DNA of 64,000 nucleotides from Trichomonas vaginalis G3 (GCF_026262505.1 NC_067206.1:4988879-5052878); one strand, 5' to 3'. Positions 20,001-28,732 are shown, counted from the first letter of the stretch. Notes: generated by a model from the letters alone, not told the origin. Translations and numbers: made by a program.

Positions 20001-21523
20001 ACTTCGAGTACTTAAACCTCGTGAATTTGGCTGCAGGAAGATCTTATTACGACAGAAATAATTACCCAATTTTCCCTTATGTTGTAACTGACATGAAAAG
20101 TGACAAAATTGACATAAATGATCCAAAAATTTACAGAGATTTGAGGAAATCGATGGGTTTGTTCAATGATGAGCGTGTTAACGAGTTACACGACTTGCAT
20201 CCCGATTATTTATTCGAACAAAGCTATTCGACATCGAATTCAATCAATTCTTTTTTGGGCGGATCAGTGAAAATTTCTGAAATGCTCAAGATTTCGGAAA
20301 TGAACAATTTCGAACTCACCCCTGAGTTCTTCTCCTTCCCTGAGTGTTTCACTGACTCTCAGATTCCTCCATGGGCATCATCACCTGTTGACTTTGTTTA
20401 CAAAAACCGAAAAGCACTGGAATCTGTCATGGTTTCTGCCACTTTACATATTTGGTTGAATTTAGTTTTTGGTGTCAAAATGCCACTTTTTAATCCAAAA
20501 TTTTCTGAAGATTTTTCGGAAGATTTCGTCAATAAACACGGAACTCTTCCGCCAATAGTCTTCAACCAGCCACATCCTGTAAGAACAATAGATTTCCCAC
20601 CGCCACTTTTATCGACTCCGACGGTTTTGACAACTGACTTAAAAGGTGTCAGTTTCATTTCCTCATCGATAGAAGACAACAAACTGAATCTGAAATTCGT
20701 TCTGAGGAGTGGATATCAGAGACAGTTTATTTTTACAGGAAGTGAACTGAAAATTTCAAGTCCTGATTTAATTTTTGACAAAAACAATGTTAGTCAAACT
20801 GTTTCTTCTTCCAGTTTCGAACTTACAACTGCAGAGACAAAATACGGAATTTGCACTTGTTCAGGCAATTCCGCGAATGTCGAAGTGATTGGGAAGAACA
20901 GAATAATCAGAACTCCTTTCGGATTGATCAGATCAATTTCTGGCAGTGGAAAGTTTATTTCCGCTGTTTGTACTGACATGACAACAAGGATTTGGGACCT
21001 TGAAACTGATTCTGTTTCTTATGTTTCGAGTTACAGAGATTACACGATTTGTTCTTGTGTTTCTGAAGAATTCGGAGTTGTTGTTTCAGGAACAAGAGAC
21101 GGAACAATCCAAGTTTGCACTTTGGGAGGTGTCGTCGTCAGAGTTATTTCTCTTGGAAACAGGAAACCATTGAGAGTTTTAGTTTGCCCTGGCTCTGGAT
21201 TCATCTGTGTTTTGAGCGAAAGAACAGATGATATCGCGAGACAGAAAGACATTGTTGTGTTGACAATCAACGGAATATGGATTGGCTGCATGGAAGTTCC
21301 TGGAATAAGGTGCTGGAGCGCGTGGGAAGACTGGAGAGGAATAGATTACGTTGTTTTGGCGACAGAAGAAATGAAAGTAATAACTTTGGAAGTAGGAACT
21401 TTGGAATTGCCAAAAGAGAAATTAAGATGCCACATTGCACCTGTATCAATGAGTTATTGCAAGGAAGGAGGAATACTTTGCTTGGTAGATGATGATGGTG
21501 TTGTACAAATAATCACTATTTAA
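14078..21523 (+). CDS. Giant PH-BEACH-WD protein (neurobeachin/LvsA family)
   Basis: This 2481-residue intact ORF has the order of BEACH scaffold proteins, which act in vesicle fusion, lysosome and secretory traffic. A long helical-repeat N-terminal region (about 1-820) leads to a concanavalin-like beta domain (about 830-1040; FTICFWIYVDHAISQAHSKI, RGFNVFISSGTLLFTC, GQWCYIAMEI), then more helices. The pre-PH block KFWQRLWSAMTMPLALW (near 1800), a PH-like domain (about 1850-1965) and a divergent BEACH domain follow, with LVNLAAGRSYYDRNNYPIFPYVV (split here as LVNLAAGRSYYD and NNYPIFPYVV) near 1980. Last come WD-type repeats (about 2190-2481; TRIWDLE, GTRDGTIQVCTL). The BEACH second half (HPDYLFEQSYS) is more divergent than in animals. 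An acidic, Ser-rich linker lies near 1490-1560. Confidence 0.88.
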   Translation: MIPEEDPVFGILLKKFPPTQDEDFIGLDSEFNDYKNFPEFKREDIIFAYQKHLAGASYHDLLLELEYNYKYSEDILRTIVTYKNWTPSQIQTLSRIALFNFISFVTKIVNDNLMLTIESLFFVIQSQYSQLAIPALDYLFEHCLASQGIEKNIAIDYIKKLFNEFPILAKPIVPILSEYAKDLCPQPNDNQEKIETTTDFFSFIVRFAQTHPNYFNAIESGEFVKGIMPAIVRLDDNALKLLFSLSPYLDENTMITTVVSLPMLIREQVEKEEPFLVPRTPDNQQINTLEFLNQFNQSKFTPYKESLTASYTHPPRETFKMGIDIKKGVKISEQPTTTKLIRSDLYPKLELIGQSLFNHINAAKILLDNYGQCVNTCQNSKHFYDHVAIMITLYRLCPNTELTPIVWETLFHTHLFDPRINIFDNNSIELIDQLRLQTFNTVNINGFSYLPQMFKSFLQKPELVAEMLRRILDEFDHVSPTVLISSSFAKSLCNIIVYFQSLHFECEESQLYLIETTRSVILIFMSQVLSNNTIASYLFSCKIFVISFFALIFEPALCDFILGLTRTYLTTKGSTQTTTVINELIDISKLIYLRFPVKVDVKLATALLETLNDVMSHSQKLIEPIKGLSDSICSVLPVLEPNEVCDAYLVQALHFFTVVASTLRIKSPHMQAITKGIQRVEGGNISAQIFTYLKQIAAGTQISSVSPFFVIQQPKAIKALLNITRQSKEFSSVITFLLSLVHFTYQNCIIMNRSGIDMLLLEIIDEQKGGEIPQSILDGVFSIITSISLVVSSTLVMHRFLSLMFPIEGKYLSCYHQYFVKKLIGITSLAHRAPQAYIAIRSPVKILVKNMTREDLGDEFTICFWIYVDHAISQAHSKIIEIFDRKLRGFNVFISSGTLLFTCLAKTTESTARIDVTPPRGQWCYIAMEIAFSGQGKTYVQTRINDELGRRLEFRWKGLKSGPINIQIGDHITNNKRDEYPPVLLGNLQILGIISQDDMKTITENGPRGNLSQDCKLSLQLSDREGIVNCSFNSMNKLCQFDFIGGPVACMTSFIDVLLNLCKVRALIPLFSLFDLRTTKGDKFTEIPELIVDLFTSTLSISQNIQASFTNAYGIQIISHLIQESKTFPRTYQMYMRFCNMLSSVTHRPLQKAILESILCNFSFILQFDPLTQMRIIKYWKRNLLPGYPQIFPEVLPVQNLISAMHAHFEKGSSMIETIRDNIRQLIVDVSAISINETDVLCLISDAISTNSIKRVKETLKVIAEIFDVEQGTPVDKLKFHITHIVLLNNVIPNGDNEVLLLLISIISSIQRLNLVPAINPRIHYELVMQNITNKCLSHDTAISLATFVNAYGSDLLPICLYVAMNVDDTALYEVYETLKPIQNLSNHARMWIIASVIKSSSDIRNKALNFLLSCEGDWNDTIATISLVNNSLGEDANNMIIDFLILLSHKILEENLDDKYENFFTLAKNAIFFHSDLNNKNSPLFKEFATSLFYTEEDTSSEISETNQNNAFETLRTRSMMSRSFIFVNGDENFEKSDVEDEKEIDLLQSSFAKSMSESNVIIPGVPQLTIKKKRRLSFDENKQISTHSSLNVFLFRPPTESKLLFNMNDFYQKLEDFAKKKNELIFSIRRDKNGRWLDIDIASIFIKLYLSKPSPLHLSTVLVLLMIMMHYQHLFVEKIINQLNPTAQQIKNNKVYFQALKFEMQKLELKTENKIFTSQILSEKSKIECLEMFANSISVVDQQRVFRTAEIIRKDNLKMVELQAEFINFENAENIGFSLKQSSKLVISEQRSNKNYQKFWQRLWSAMTMPLALWEGATSKKIEMIYQRDYKLCSHFSAVKQKINRPYLQQKLAQSQPGFECYYYCNDDTECHGTIDVSKSGIILGLDSGVKFIHDFHIKFIISIVYKNHSAIEVIKRNGSIVIITVKEISEILSLLNQNLTTPEFISTEINNPSEFLIKTKSTEKWSNGLISNFEYLNLVNLAAGRSYYDRNNYPIFPYVVTDMKSDKIDINDPKIYRDLRKSMGLFNDERVNELHDLHPDYLFEQSYSTSNSINSFLGGSVKISEMLKISEMNNFELTPEFFSFPECFTDSQIPPWASSPVDFVYKNRKALESVMVSATLHIWLNLVFGVKMPLFNPKFSEDFSEDFVNKHGTLPPIVFNQPHPVRTIDFPPPLLSTPTVLTTDLKGVSFISSSIEDNKLNLKFVLRSGYQRQFIFTGSELKISSPDLIFDKNNVSQTVSSSSFELTTAETKYGICTCSGNSANVEVIGKNRIIRTPFGLIRSISGSGKFISAVCTDMTTRIWDLETDSVSYVSSYRDYTICSCVSEEFGVVVSGTRDGTIQVCTLGGVVVRVISLGNRKPLRVLVCPGSGFICVLSERTDDIARQKDIVVLTINGIWIGCMEVPGIRCWSAWEDWRGIDYVVLATEEMKVITLEVGTLELPKEKLRCHIAPVSMSYCKEGGILCLVDDDGVVQIITI

Positions 21524-22075
21524 TGTTTTTTATATTTGTTTATTTTATCTTTTTATTTTATATATAAAGTGTTATATTTAATTTTACGGTAAATTATAAT
21601 TAATTATTTCTTAATAAACAGACAGGAAACTTGAATGCATCTTTTGTAACTATTGAATTTGTTTCGATTTCCTCATAATTATCCTATTCAATTGAAATAT
21701 AGAGTTCCAACTTTAAGATCTTTGATATTGGCGAATACGAATCCTTTTTTTCAAACATGCTATGCATTGATCAGCATATTTTACACTTCTAAAATGTTGC
21801 CGTATGGTGACGTAGTTATCGATCATTGATTAATCAGATCTCGTTTTCTTTTCATGAACGAAGCCAAAAAGTTTATAAAGTGATTAAGGCTTCTCGTACA
21901 CGTTTATAGAGTCATACATAATAAAATTTTGCAAATAATGTAATTTTGTAGTTTCCATGATAGATATTCCTAATGGGAACTTAAACTCATGACACGTTAA
22001 CTCAGATAAAAAATCATGTTATAAAGAATATAAACAAATAAACAAACATTTTAATATATATAACCGCGCTAAAAA
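21524..22075. other. Intergenic region between convergent genes
   Basis: Two genes end into this stretch from opposite sides. AT-rich, with no ORF of note and no structured RNA that I can recognise. It should hold both 3' UTRs. Confidence 0.45.
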
Positions 22076-22855
22076 TCAACATGAATAAAATTGGTTTTCA
22101 TATTTTCCTGAATATAATTCATTTTCTATTTCTCTTATTTTATTTTCCTCATCAATCCTTTGCTTCTTAGTTTTCTTTATGAGAGATATAAGTTCTTTCC
22201 TCATTTGTTCTTCATCCTTTTTTCTTTTTGATTCTTCTTCACTTGAAGCGAAATATTTTTCTGGATGCTCGATAATATCTATTGCTTGCTCTGTTTCACG
22301 AATCTTCTCTCTTAGCTCACTGATGTTTTGCTTACTGCGCCTCATTCTACGTGGTGCATACATAGAAATTAATTCATCTAGATTTGCTTGAGCTTCATCA
22401 ATTTCCTTGTATACTTTGTGCTTTTCTTCATTAAGACGAACAATTTCTAGATGTAACATCTTAATCTCTTCTTGATTTTCTGTGATTGATGCAGTGATGT
22501 CAGAATTTCTGATTCGCTTGATATCCCTTTTTCTTTGACGTATATCTCGTTTGACTTCAGCAATTGAAGGCTTTAAAACCTTAAGAATTCTGACATTATC
22601 TTTATCTTTTGGTTTATATGTAAACAATTGTTCATATCTAGCTATTTTGGCAATAATATTTGTCTTATTTTCAAGTAATTGCTGCTTTTTCTGTTTGTTT
22701 CTAATCAATTCATTCATTGAAATTTGATTTTTGTTTTTTGAAGCTTCAGTAAATGTGGATCGTGGAATTTTTAGTTTTGGTGATATATCAGTCTTAGTTT
22801 GAACCGATCTAAGAGGTGCTAATCCTTTTCTTCTAGCCGAAGTTGATGTTGACAT
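22076..22855 (-). CDS. Coiled-coil protein of unknown function
   Basis: A 259-residue protein begins MSTSTSARRKGLAPLRSVQ, a basic disordered head, and continues almost entirely as charged heptad-like helix from about residue 45 to the end (KQKKQQLLENKTNI, RDIRQRKRDIKRI, EKIRETEQAIDII). No catalytic or membrane motif is visible. A cytoskeletal or basal-body role is plausible from composition, and another coiled-coil gene of flagellar type lies 4 kb away, but I do not recognise a family. The start is the only ATG near the open-frame limit. Confidence 0.7.
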   Translation of the reverse strand: MSTSTSARRKGLAPLRSVQTKTDISPKLKIPRSTFTEASKNKNQISMNELIRNKQKKQQLLENKTNIIAKIARYEQLFTYKPKDKDNVRILKVLKPSIAEVKRDIRQRKRDIKRIRNSDITASITENQEEIKMLHLEIVRLNEEKHKVYKEIDEAQANLDELISMYAPRRMRRSKQNISELREKIRETEQAIDIIEHPEKYFASSEEESKRKKDEEQMRKELISLIKKTKKQRIDEENKIREIENELYSGKYENQFYSC

Positions 22856-23224
22856 TTTTAACGTATGATTTTACCCTACCTTTGAAAATTGAATGAAAGA
22901 AAATTTTAGAAGGATTTCTACTGAGTATATATTGTAAATTAACTTGACATAAAAATATCTTCGAATTTTTAATGATTCTATGAAATTTCTTCATTTCCAT
23001 TCTCTCACATATCATTTCATGAGTATGGAATTCACAATAGCTATTAGTGCTACGAGAGTTCTCATTTATTCAGTTATGGCTAAGATTTTATAAATGTATT
23101 GGTTTATGAAATATATTTACAAACATTTCAAGTATGTAAATTCACACATTTAAGTAATACAAGTAAAAAAATTTACAACAATATAAACCAGGTTTATTAT
23201 TTTCCAATTTTATAATCTTTACAT
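22856..23224. other. Intergenic spacer
   Basis: AT-rich spacer between two minus-strand genes. Nothing recognisable. Confidence 0.4.
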
Positions 23225-23909
23225 TTATTGTTCAGATTTTGGTTCTAATCCGAGTGATTCAATTGCTTTCTTAAGTGGCTTGAATTCCTTCTCATCAATT
23301 AGATTGTAGTATTTCGTAAATTTATAAAAATGAGTGAATGAAGTATTGAAATGCTGAAGTGCATCGCAGCTCTTGAGAACAGCTGTATGATGGTTATAAA
23401 GATGAGCATAAACACGAAGTAATCGTCTGAATAACCTTGAAATTTCTGGTTTGAAAGTCTTTGGATATGATGATCTGTGATCACTTGGGAAGAAGTGTTT
23501 GTCACCCAGAAACGCATCGGCCCAATCGAAAAGTAAAGATACGTATTCTTTCGCGGGTAACTCTTTTGGTGTCTTAAATTGATCATCGTCTTGCCATAAA
23601 TATTTAAATTTATGTCCAGCTGACATTACAGGACATTTTTCTTCTGTGCAATCATTTTCAACGAATTTATAAAAAATAACAAGTTGGTTATAGAATTCAA
23701 CAGCATGAGTCGCAAACCAATCTTCTAATTTTTTACCATCTGGACATTTTATTGCGTCATCAATGTTACAAAGCTCGTAACAACCGTGAATGGATGTATA
23801 ATCTTCATAGCACCGATGACCCGGCGTAAAGAAGTGAATTGGTTTAAAGGTTGCCTGGCTATGCCTGTTTGTTAGAATTAAAACTGTACATTTTTGAAAA
23901 AAAGCTCAT
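23225..23909 (-). CDS. MOB1: MOB1 family kinase activator, two exons
   Basis: MOB1 is the co-activator of NDR/LATS kinases in mitotic-exit/Hippo signalling. The contiguous frame holds CTEEKCPVMSAGHKFKYLW, containing two of the zinc ligands, and the C-terminal RLFRRLLRVYAHLYNHH and HFYKFTKYYNLIDEKE that carry the zinc histidines. It has no ATG at the right place. Removing a 25-nt intron (23865-23889) joins exon 1 (23890-23909, MSFFSK plus the first two bases of the next codon) to exon 2, which continues HSQATFKP. This matches the usual MOB1 beginning MSFLFSSR..KTFKP. The exons total 660 nt, exactly 220 codons including the stop, about the normal MOB1 length. Confidence 0.93.
23865..23889 (-). 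other. 25-nt spliceosomal intron in MOB1
   Basis: On the minus strand the segment starts GTACAG and ends TTCTAACAAACAG. The CTAACAAACAG end is the trichomonad fused branch-point/3' splice-site motif (consensus ACTAACACACAG). Removing it restores the MOB1 frame and N-terminus. The 5' site GTACAG departs from the usual GTATGT. Confidence 0.85.
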
Positions 23910-24874
23910 CGCACTAAATTTCTGAAATGTGAAGTAAATGTAAACTTCACAAAATATTGGTGAATTTTATACATATACATAGTCTTAGCAACATATAGTA
24001 TCTTTACATTCTATTGTCAAAAATACGTTTTATCCGAGTCAATTAATCGTCTTTTAACGTACATTATGCCAGATCATGATCTCAACATCTAAAAAATCGC
24101 TCATTATTCAGGTTAAAAACAATCTAATTTGTAAATCTATTACATCCAAAAATCTTGAAAATTATTTAAGGGATCATTTTCTGATGAAGATAATTAGATT
24201 GAGGATTCCCTACTTGTCATTTCAGTATATGGCGACATTTTTACTATTCCTCAAAACCCAACACCGCATTCAACTTACCAGAATTTTCACCATATAAAAT
24301 TCGCGTAAATTTAAACCTATGCGACATTTCAATATCTCGTGACAACTCAAGGAATATCACTAGATTTATTTTTGGCAGTCAATTATCACTAATTCACTGC
24401 AAGACTTTCAAAGGATATCCATGAAAAGCTACTCTTTTTCAGTCATCACAAGAATCCCAGAGATTTTTGGCTTTATTGACCCTCAAAAAGAGGTGATATA
24501 TTCTTTTTCCACAAAGACCATGAGCTCCACACCTATATAACACAAGATTTAATGGAAACTAAAACAAATCAAAGAAATTTATTAAAACTAATAAAAGATG
24601 AGTAGCAATAGGTCTTTGTTTATTACTTTATTGCTACTTACAGGCTTGCGGACGAAAGAGGTTTCTGTGCCAAAGGAAAAACAATATTGATTGGATTAAA
24701 AAAATTGCAACTCTTTTTGTTAAAGTTATGTCTATAAAGAAAAAAGGAGAATACAGAATCAATATTCTTTTTGAATCATCCTAAAGCGCTATAATTACTT
24801 TTTCTTTCATGAAATAAATTCAAACTCTGTAGAATTTGATTACTTCAAATAACAATATTTTTCCATTTTGTATA
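23910..24874. other. Intergenic region
   Basis: Non-coding as far as I can see. A short hairpin AGTAGCAATA...TATTGCTACT lies at 24601-24638. Otherwise AT-rich with no repeat match elsewhere in the window. Confidence 0.45.
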
Positions 24875-25630
24875 TTAAGGGTGGCGGAAAGTGAAGTGAA
24901 TGACCAAAAAAATGCTATTATCTCGCCATATGTTTAATATCTTTCGGTAAAAATTATATAGCTACAAATATCATTTGTAGTAGTATACGTGTGCCATAAT
25001 TTCATTATCATATATGCAAGCTTTTTGTTTTCCCTCCTGTGATACATATTTGACTTTCGCTTTTGATAGGGGTAAAAAAATTTAAATATCTCATGATTGG
25101 AGCTTTAAGCACAAAATATGCTCAATAGAAAACATAGAAAACAGCATCTTTTATATATTTAAATATGAAGAAAGACTCCTTATCTGATATTGAAAGACTA
25201 GATACAAATCTAATTAAACTCTGAATAGGTGCAAACTGTAAAGAAAAGTATCGGATGTAATTGGTATTTATATGCTGTTTATTCTCATACATTGATTTTA
25301 TGCAAATTTATAAGTAGTTCCAATCTCATCACTTATTGCATCTTAGACGAATTTAATAGATACGTGTTTTGTTCAATAGAAAAAATAGATCTATGTACCT
25401 ATAATGCATACCTTAAGTATTTTTGATATTAATTCAAAAACCAGAGACTAGATACAGTCGGAAATTTAATTTTTTCATTCATTATTTCTCTACCAGATAG
25501 AGATCTCAGACGACCCAAACTTTGTAGTAAATACTTATTTATATACACTATTTAATTATGCTACAATAACAAAAGAATTTCAAATATTTATTTAGTTATT
25601 TTTTGTCACATCACTTTTCCCCACCCTTAA
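24875..25630. mobile_element. Non-autonomous DNA transposon with TTAA ends
   Basis: The left end reads TTAAGGGTGGCGGAAAGTGA and continues AGTGA. The right end, read on the minus strand, is TTAAGGGTGGGGAAAAGTGA and continues TGTGA: 22 of 25 positions agree. TTAA at both outer edges would be a 4-bp target duplication of the piggyBac type. The 750-bp interior is AT-rich; its longest ORF (65 codons at 25229) resembles nothing. It lies only about 35 bp beyond the 3' end of the ankyrin pseudogene. Confidence 0.7.
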
Positions 25631-25664
25631 GAAAGAGAAACAAGAAGTTTAGCCGTTACTTGCA

Positions 25665-26402
25665 TTAAAAATTTTCATTTTCATTTGCAACATGAGAGAT
25701 AAGAAGTTCGGCTGTTTCTTTACTATCATATTTGGTTGCATATTGAAGAGGAGTTTGTCTAAACATATCTTTTTCATTGATATTTGCACCATGAGAGATA
25801 AGAAGTTCGACTGTTTCTTTACTATTATTTCTTGCTGCATTATGAAGAGGAGTTTGTCTAAACATATCTTTTTCATTGATATTTGCACCATGAGAGATAA
25901 GAAGTTCGGCTGTTTCTTTACTATTATTTCTTGCTGCATTATGAAGAGGAGTTTGTCTAAACATATCTTTTTCATTGATATTTGCACCATGAGAGATAAG
26001 AAGTTCGGCTGTTTCTTTACTATTATTTCTTGCTGCATTATGAAGAGGAGTTTGTCTAAACATATCTTTTTCATTGATATCTGCACCATGAGAGATAAGA
26101 AGTTCGACTGTTTCTTTACTATTATTTCTTGCTGCATTATGAAGAGGAGTTTGTCTAAACATATCTTTTTCATTGATATTTGCACCATGAGAGATAAGAA
26201 GTTCGGCTGTTTCTTTACTATTATTTCTTGCTGCATTATGAAGAGCGGTTTTTCCGTTTTTATCTTTTGCATTGATATTTGCACCATGAATAAGGAAATA
26301 TTCGCAAAGAGATGGAATACCAAACGCTGATGAATGAATAAAGCATTTGTTAACATCATTAGTTTGATCGAAATAAACAAAAAATGGTTCAAGATTATTA
26401 TA
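25665..26402 (-). pseudogene. Ankyrin-repeat protein (DUF3447 type), 5'-truncated
   Basis: The frame reads NNLEPFF, DQTNDVNKCFIHSSAF and GIPSLCEYFLIHGANINAKD, the end of the DUF3447 region that precedes ankyrin repeats in this large trichomonad family. Six 33-residue ankyrin repeats follow, of the type TPLHNAARNNSKETAELLIS-HGANINEKD. Four successive 99-bp units are almost identical at DNA level, with only A/V (AELL/VELL) and N/D (GANIN/GADIN) changes. The last repeat is divergent (TPLQYATKYDSKE) and ends ANENENF-stop. Upstream, the frame turns into a Leu/Tyr-rich A/T tract and lacks the normal N-terminal half, so the gene looks 5'-truncated. An internal ATG at 26162 could still start a repeat-only protein. 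Confidence 0.75.
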
Positions 26403-26931
26403 TTTTACACAATGATAATAATAAAAATATAATAATAATTGTTTAATCTTGAACTTTTAAATCATAATAATAATTGAACTTGTTTAAAACGATATAATAA
26501 TAATTGAATATAATAATTAAATAGGATTTTCAACTAAATACTTATATTGTTTTCAAATTATTTTAATATTTTAAAATCAATGTATATTTTTCAAAAAATA
26601 AGTGAATTAAAAGACAGACATTGTTTAGTACATATTAAACACCTTTCTATTTGATTAAATAACATATATTTAAGCTTTTTTTACTGAAAAATCTAATTTT
26701 CAGGGATATAACTCTGCACATAATGATTATTTTATATGTGGTGCGCGCCTCTGACACATGTTTTAGAATGGGTTTGAAATAAAATAATTGATTTTTCCAA
26801 TTAGATAAATATCACAATAATATTCAAAGGGATAATAGCATTGTTATAATACAACGATATTCCAAGAGATTTGTTGAAAAATAAAATATTTTTGAAGAAA
26901 GATTAATTCGTGACAAAAAAATCTCAGATGA
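26403..26931. other. Extremely AT-rich intergenic region
   Basis: Made of ATAATAATTG-like simple sequence next to the truncated ankyrin gene, followed by the 3' flank of the next minus-strand gene. No ORF or RNA recognised. Confidence 0.45.
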
Positions 26932-27891
26932 TTACTCATCATTATTTGCTTGAAGTTCATTATTCCATTTTTCTAAGATCTGTTTCATATCAAGAAATCT
27001 ATCTTGAATAAATTCTAACATTTCTTTGTTTGCTCCTTTCGGAAGTCTTGCTTTTTCTCTATCACTTGGTCTTGTTGACATGTCCATTGCCCTCATGTAT
27101 ATTGTGTGTATAGAAGACTTAATCGTTGAGACTTCGAAGTTTTTGAGTGTATTTCTTTGGATTGTTTTTACCAAGTTTTGTTTAGTGAAAGAATTCTTCT
27201 TCTTTATTTGATTAAGTCTATTTAGTTTTTCATTATAACTCATCGTTTTCTCAATAAGTTGAGATTTTTCTGTATCAAGATCTTTTTTCATAGCTTTTTC
27301 TCGATCTCCTTTAGTATGTATTAATTGTTGGTATTTTTCTAAGTATTGCTGCCTCTCCTTCGTTAAGTTACTATGCCTATACAAGAAGGCATCAGGATTA
27401 TCATAATGTCTGTCACTTTGAACGACATTTTGCATGTAATCATTGTATGGTTGAAGCTCTTTGATTTCATTTTCAAGGCTTTGATTCTGCTCTTTGAGTT
27501 TCTTCTCTTCTATTGATGCAGCGTATAAACTTTCATTAATATTGTCAATTTGTTGTTTGGCTTCCTTTTCACGTGCACGGCAATTAGCTATCTCAGCAGA
27601 CTGTATTGCAGCGAATTTATCGAAATTACGTTTTTTCTCTTGTAATTGTTGATTTTGAATATCTAATTCTTTTTTCTTTTGTTGGAATTGTACTCTCCAT
27701 TGCTCAAATTTATTTCTTGTCTCATTTAATTGCTGATCAATTTCTTCAGTTTCTTTCTCTTTTTCCTGAATATCTGGTGAAATTGCTGCCAAAACGTTCC
27801 TTTTTTCTTGAGTTGTGCCTATTTTCTCGAGGTATTTGAGTTCAAATGTAGTAGGCTTACGTTCTGCTCTTGTTAAAAAGGTTTGATCCAT
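26932..27891 (-). CDS. CCDC42/CFAP73-like (DUF4200) flagellar coiled-coil protein
   Basis: The 319-residue protein is coiled coil over nearly its whole length. The order KKRNFDKFAAIQSAEIANCRA, then KELQPYNDYMQNVV and a YDNPDAFLYRHSNLTKERQQYLEKY segment (in pieces) is the DUF4200 signature of CCDC42/CFAP73. Family members are known from the MIA (modifier of inner arms) complex that regulates inner dynein arms on the axoneme, fitting a flagellated protist. The length is close to family norm, the start is the first ATG, and the frame is intact. Confidence 0.75.
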   Translation of the reverse strand: MDQTFLTRAERKPTTFELKYLEKIGTTQEKRNVLAAISPDIQEKEKETEEIDQQLNETRNKFEQWRVQFQQKKKELDIQNQQLQEKKRNFDKFAAIQSAEIANCRAREKEAKQQIDNINESLYAASIEEKKLKEQNQSLENEIKELQPYNDYMQNVVQSDRHYDNPDAFLYRHSNLTKERQQYLEKYQQLIHTKGDREKAMKKDLDTEKSQLIEKTMSYNEKLNRLNQIKKKNSFTKQNLVKTIQRNTLKNFEVSTIKSSIHTIYMRAMDMSTRPSDREKARLPKGANKEMLEFIQDRFLDMKQILEKWNNELQANNDE

Positions 27892-28120
27892 ATAAAAAAA
27901 TTCTAAAACTTTTTTTTATAACATCCGTTATATCATCTCCTAAGACTGAGAGATAGATATTATGCTTTCCTTTAACTATTAATTTATTATCCAGGAGTTG
28001 AGCTTGCTTATGGTGTAATTCCAGATTTCATTTTTCAAATTTCAAAGAATAAGACTACATATCTGAAATACTAATACATAAAAAATTAAACTGTTTAATA
28101 AAATAAAAGTAATAATAACA
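27892..28120. other. Short spacer between minus-strand genes
   Basis: AT-rich, nothing recognised. Confidence 0.35.
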
Positions 28121-28732
28121 TTAATTTTCAGGCAATGGGGGATTGGCTGTAACGTTTAGTATAGCTACACGCGAAGATCCAACTGGATTGACCCATTTGC
28201 ACGTATTGATTGATTCTTCTGTGGAGTTAGCCGTAAAGCTTCCTTCTTTATTTGAAACAATATGAACATCACGATGGTCAACGTCAGATAGTGCTGTTTG
28301 ATTGATCGTATTCTTAATTTCTTCCTCTGTAACTTCAACAAATCCGTGGCGTGTGAAATTGCCCTGTTTATGAAATAGTCCTCCATCTACGGCAGAAATT
28401 CCTAACAAGTGAGCGAATGGATGTTTATAAACTTTTATCACTTCATTGGAAACCCATTCAACACCAACAACTGGTAAGTAATTTGGATATAATTGAGTTA
28501 TTCTGAGAGCATTCCAAAGTTTATGCTCGAATCTTCGATTGACATTGTTCTTTTTACTGAAGTATGATTCTCTAAGATTGGCTAAAGATACAGGTTTATT
28601 TTTCCATATTGAAGGTATAAAGCCAAGTGAGACGGGGTCTAAAACCTCAGCATTCCATAAAGCACTTAATGCTTCTGCTTCTTTGGAACCTTGTACAGTC
28701 AAAACATCTGGGGCTAGTTTGCTATCCTCCAT
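28121..28732 (-). CDS. Initiator-binding-domain (IBD, IBP39-like) transcription factor
   Basis: Starting at the ATG at 28732 (MEDSKLAPDVLTVQG), the 203-residue protein has the block RRFEHKLWNALRITQLYPNY, then PVVGVEWV, VYKHPFAHLLGI and GGLFHKQGNFTRHGF. I recognise this as the IBD winged-helix fold of the trichomonad protein IBP39, which reads the initiator element surrounding transcription start sites. IBP39 itself also has a C-domain that contacts RNA polymerase II; this protein is shorter, with only about 60 residues after the IBD, so it may be a DNA-binding paralogue lacking that part. The frame extends 20 codons upstream to another ATG, which I think is less likely because it precedes the acidic N-terminus with a hydrophobic tract. 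Confidence 0.75.
   Translation of the reverse strand: MEDSKLAPDVLTVQGSKEAEALSALWNAEVLDPVSLGFIPSIWKNKPVSLANLRESYFSKKNNVNRRFEHKLWNALRITQLYPNYLPVVGVEWVSNEVIKVYKHPFAHLLGISAVDGGLFHKQGNFTRHGFVEVTEEEIKNTINQTALSDVDHRDVHIVSNKEGSFTANSTEESINTCKWVNPVGSSRVAILNVTANPPLPEN

Noticed and set aside
24601..24638. Possible terminator hairpin AGTAGCAATA/TATTGCTACT
   Set aside because: Stem-loop terminators are not a polymerase II mechanism in this lineage, and no adjacent gene ends there.
25692..26330. 212-codon plus-strand frame with perfect 33-residue repeats
   Set aside because: Antisense reading of the ankyrin repeats. The periodicity comes from the 99-bp units.
25649..26392. 247-codon minus-strand frame in the ankyrin region
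   Set aside because: Out-of-frame reading of the same repeats. The ankyrin frame carries the recognisable TPLHNAA and HGANIN motifs.
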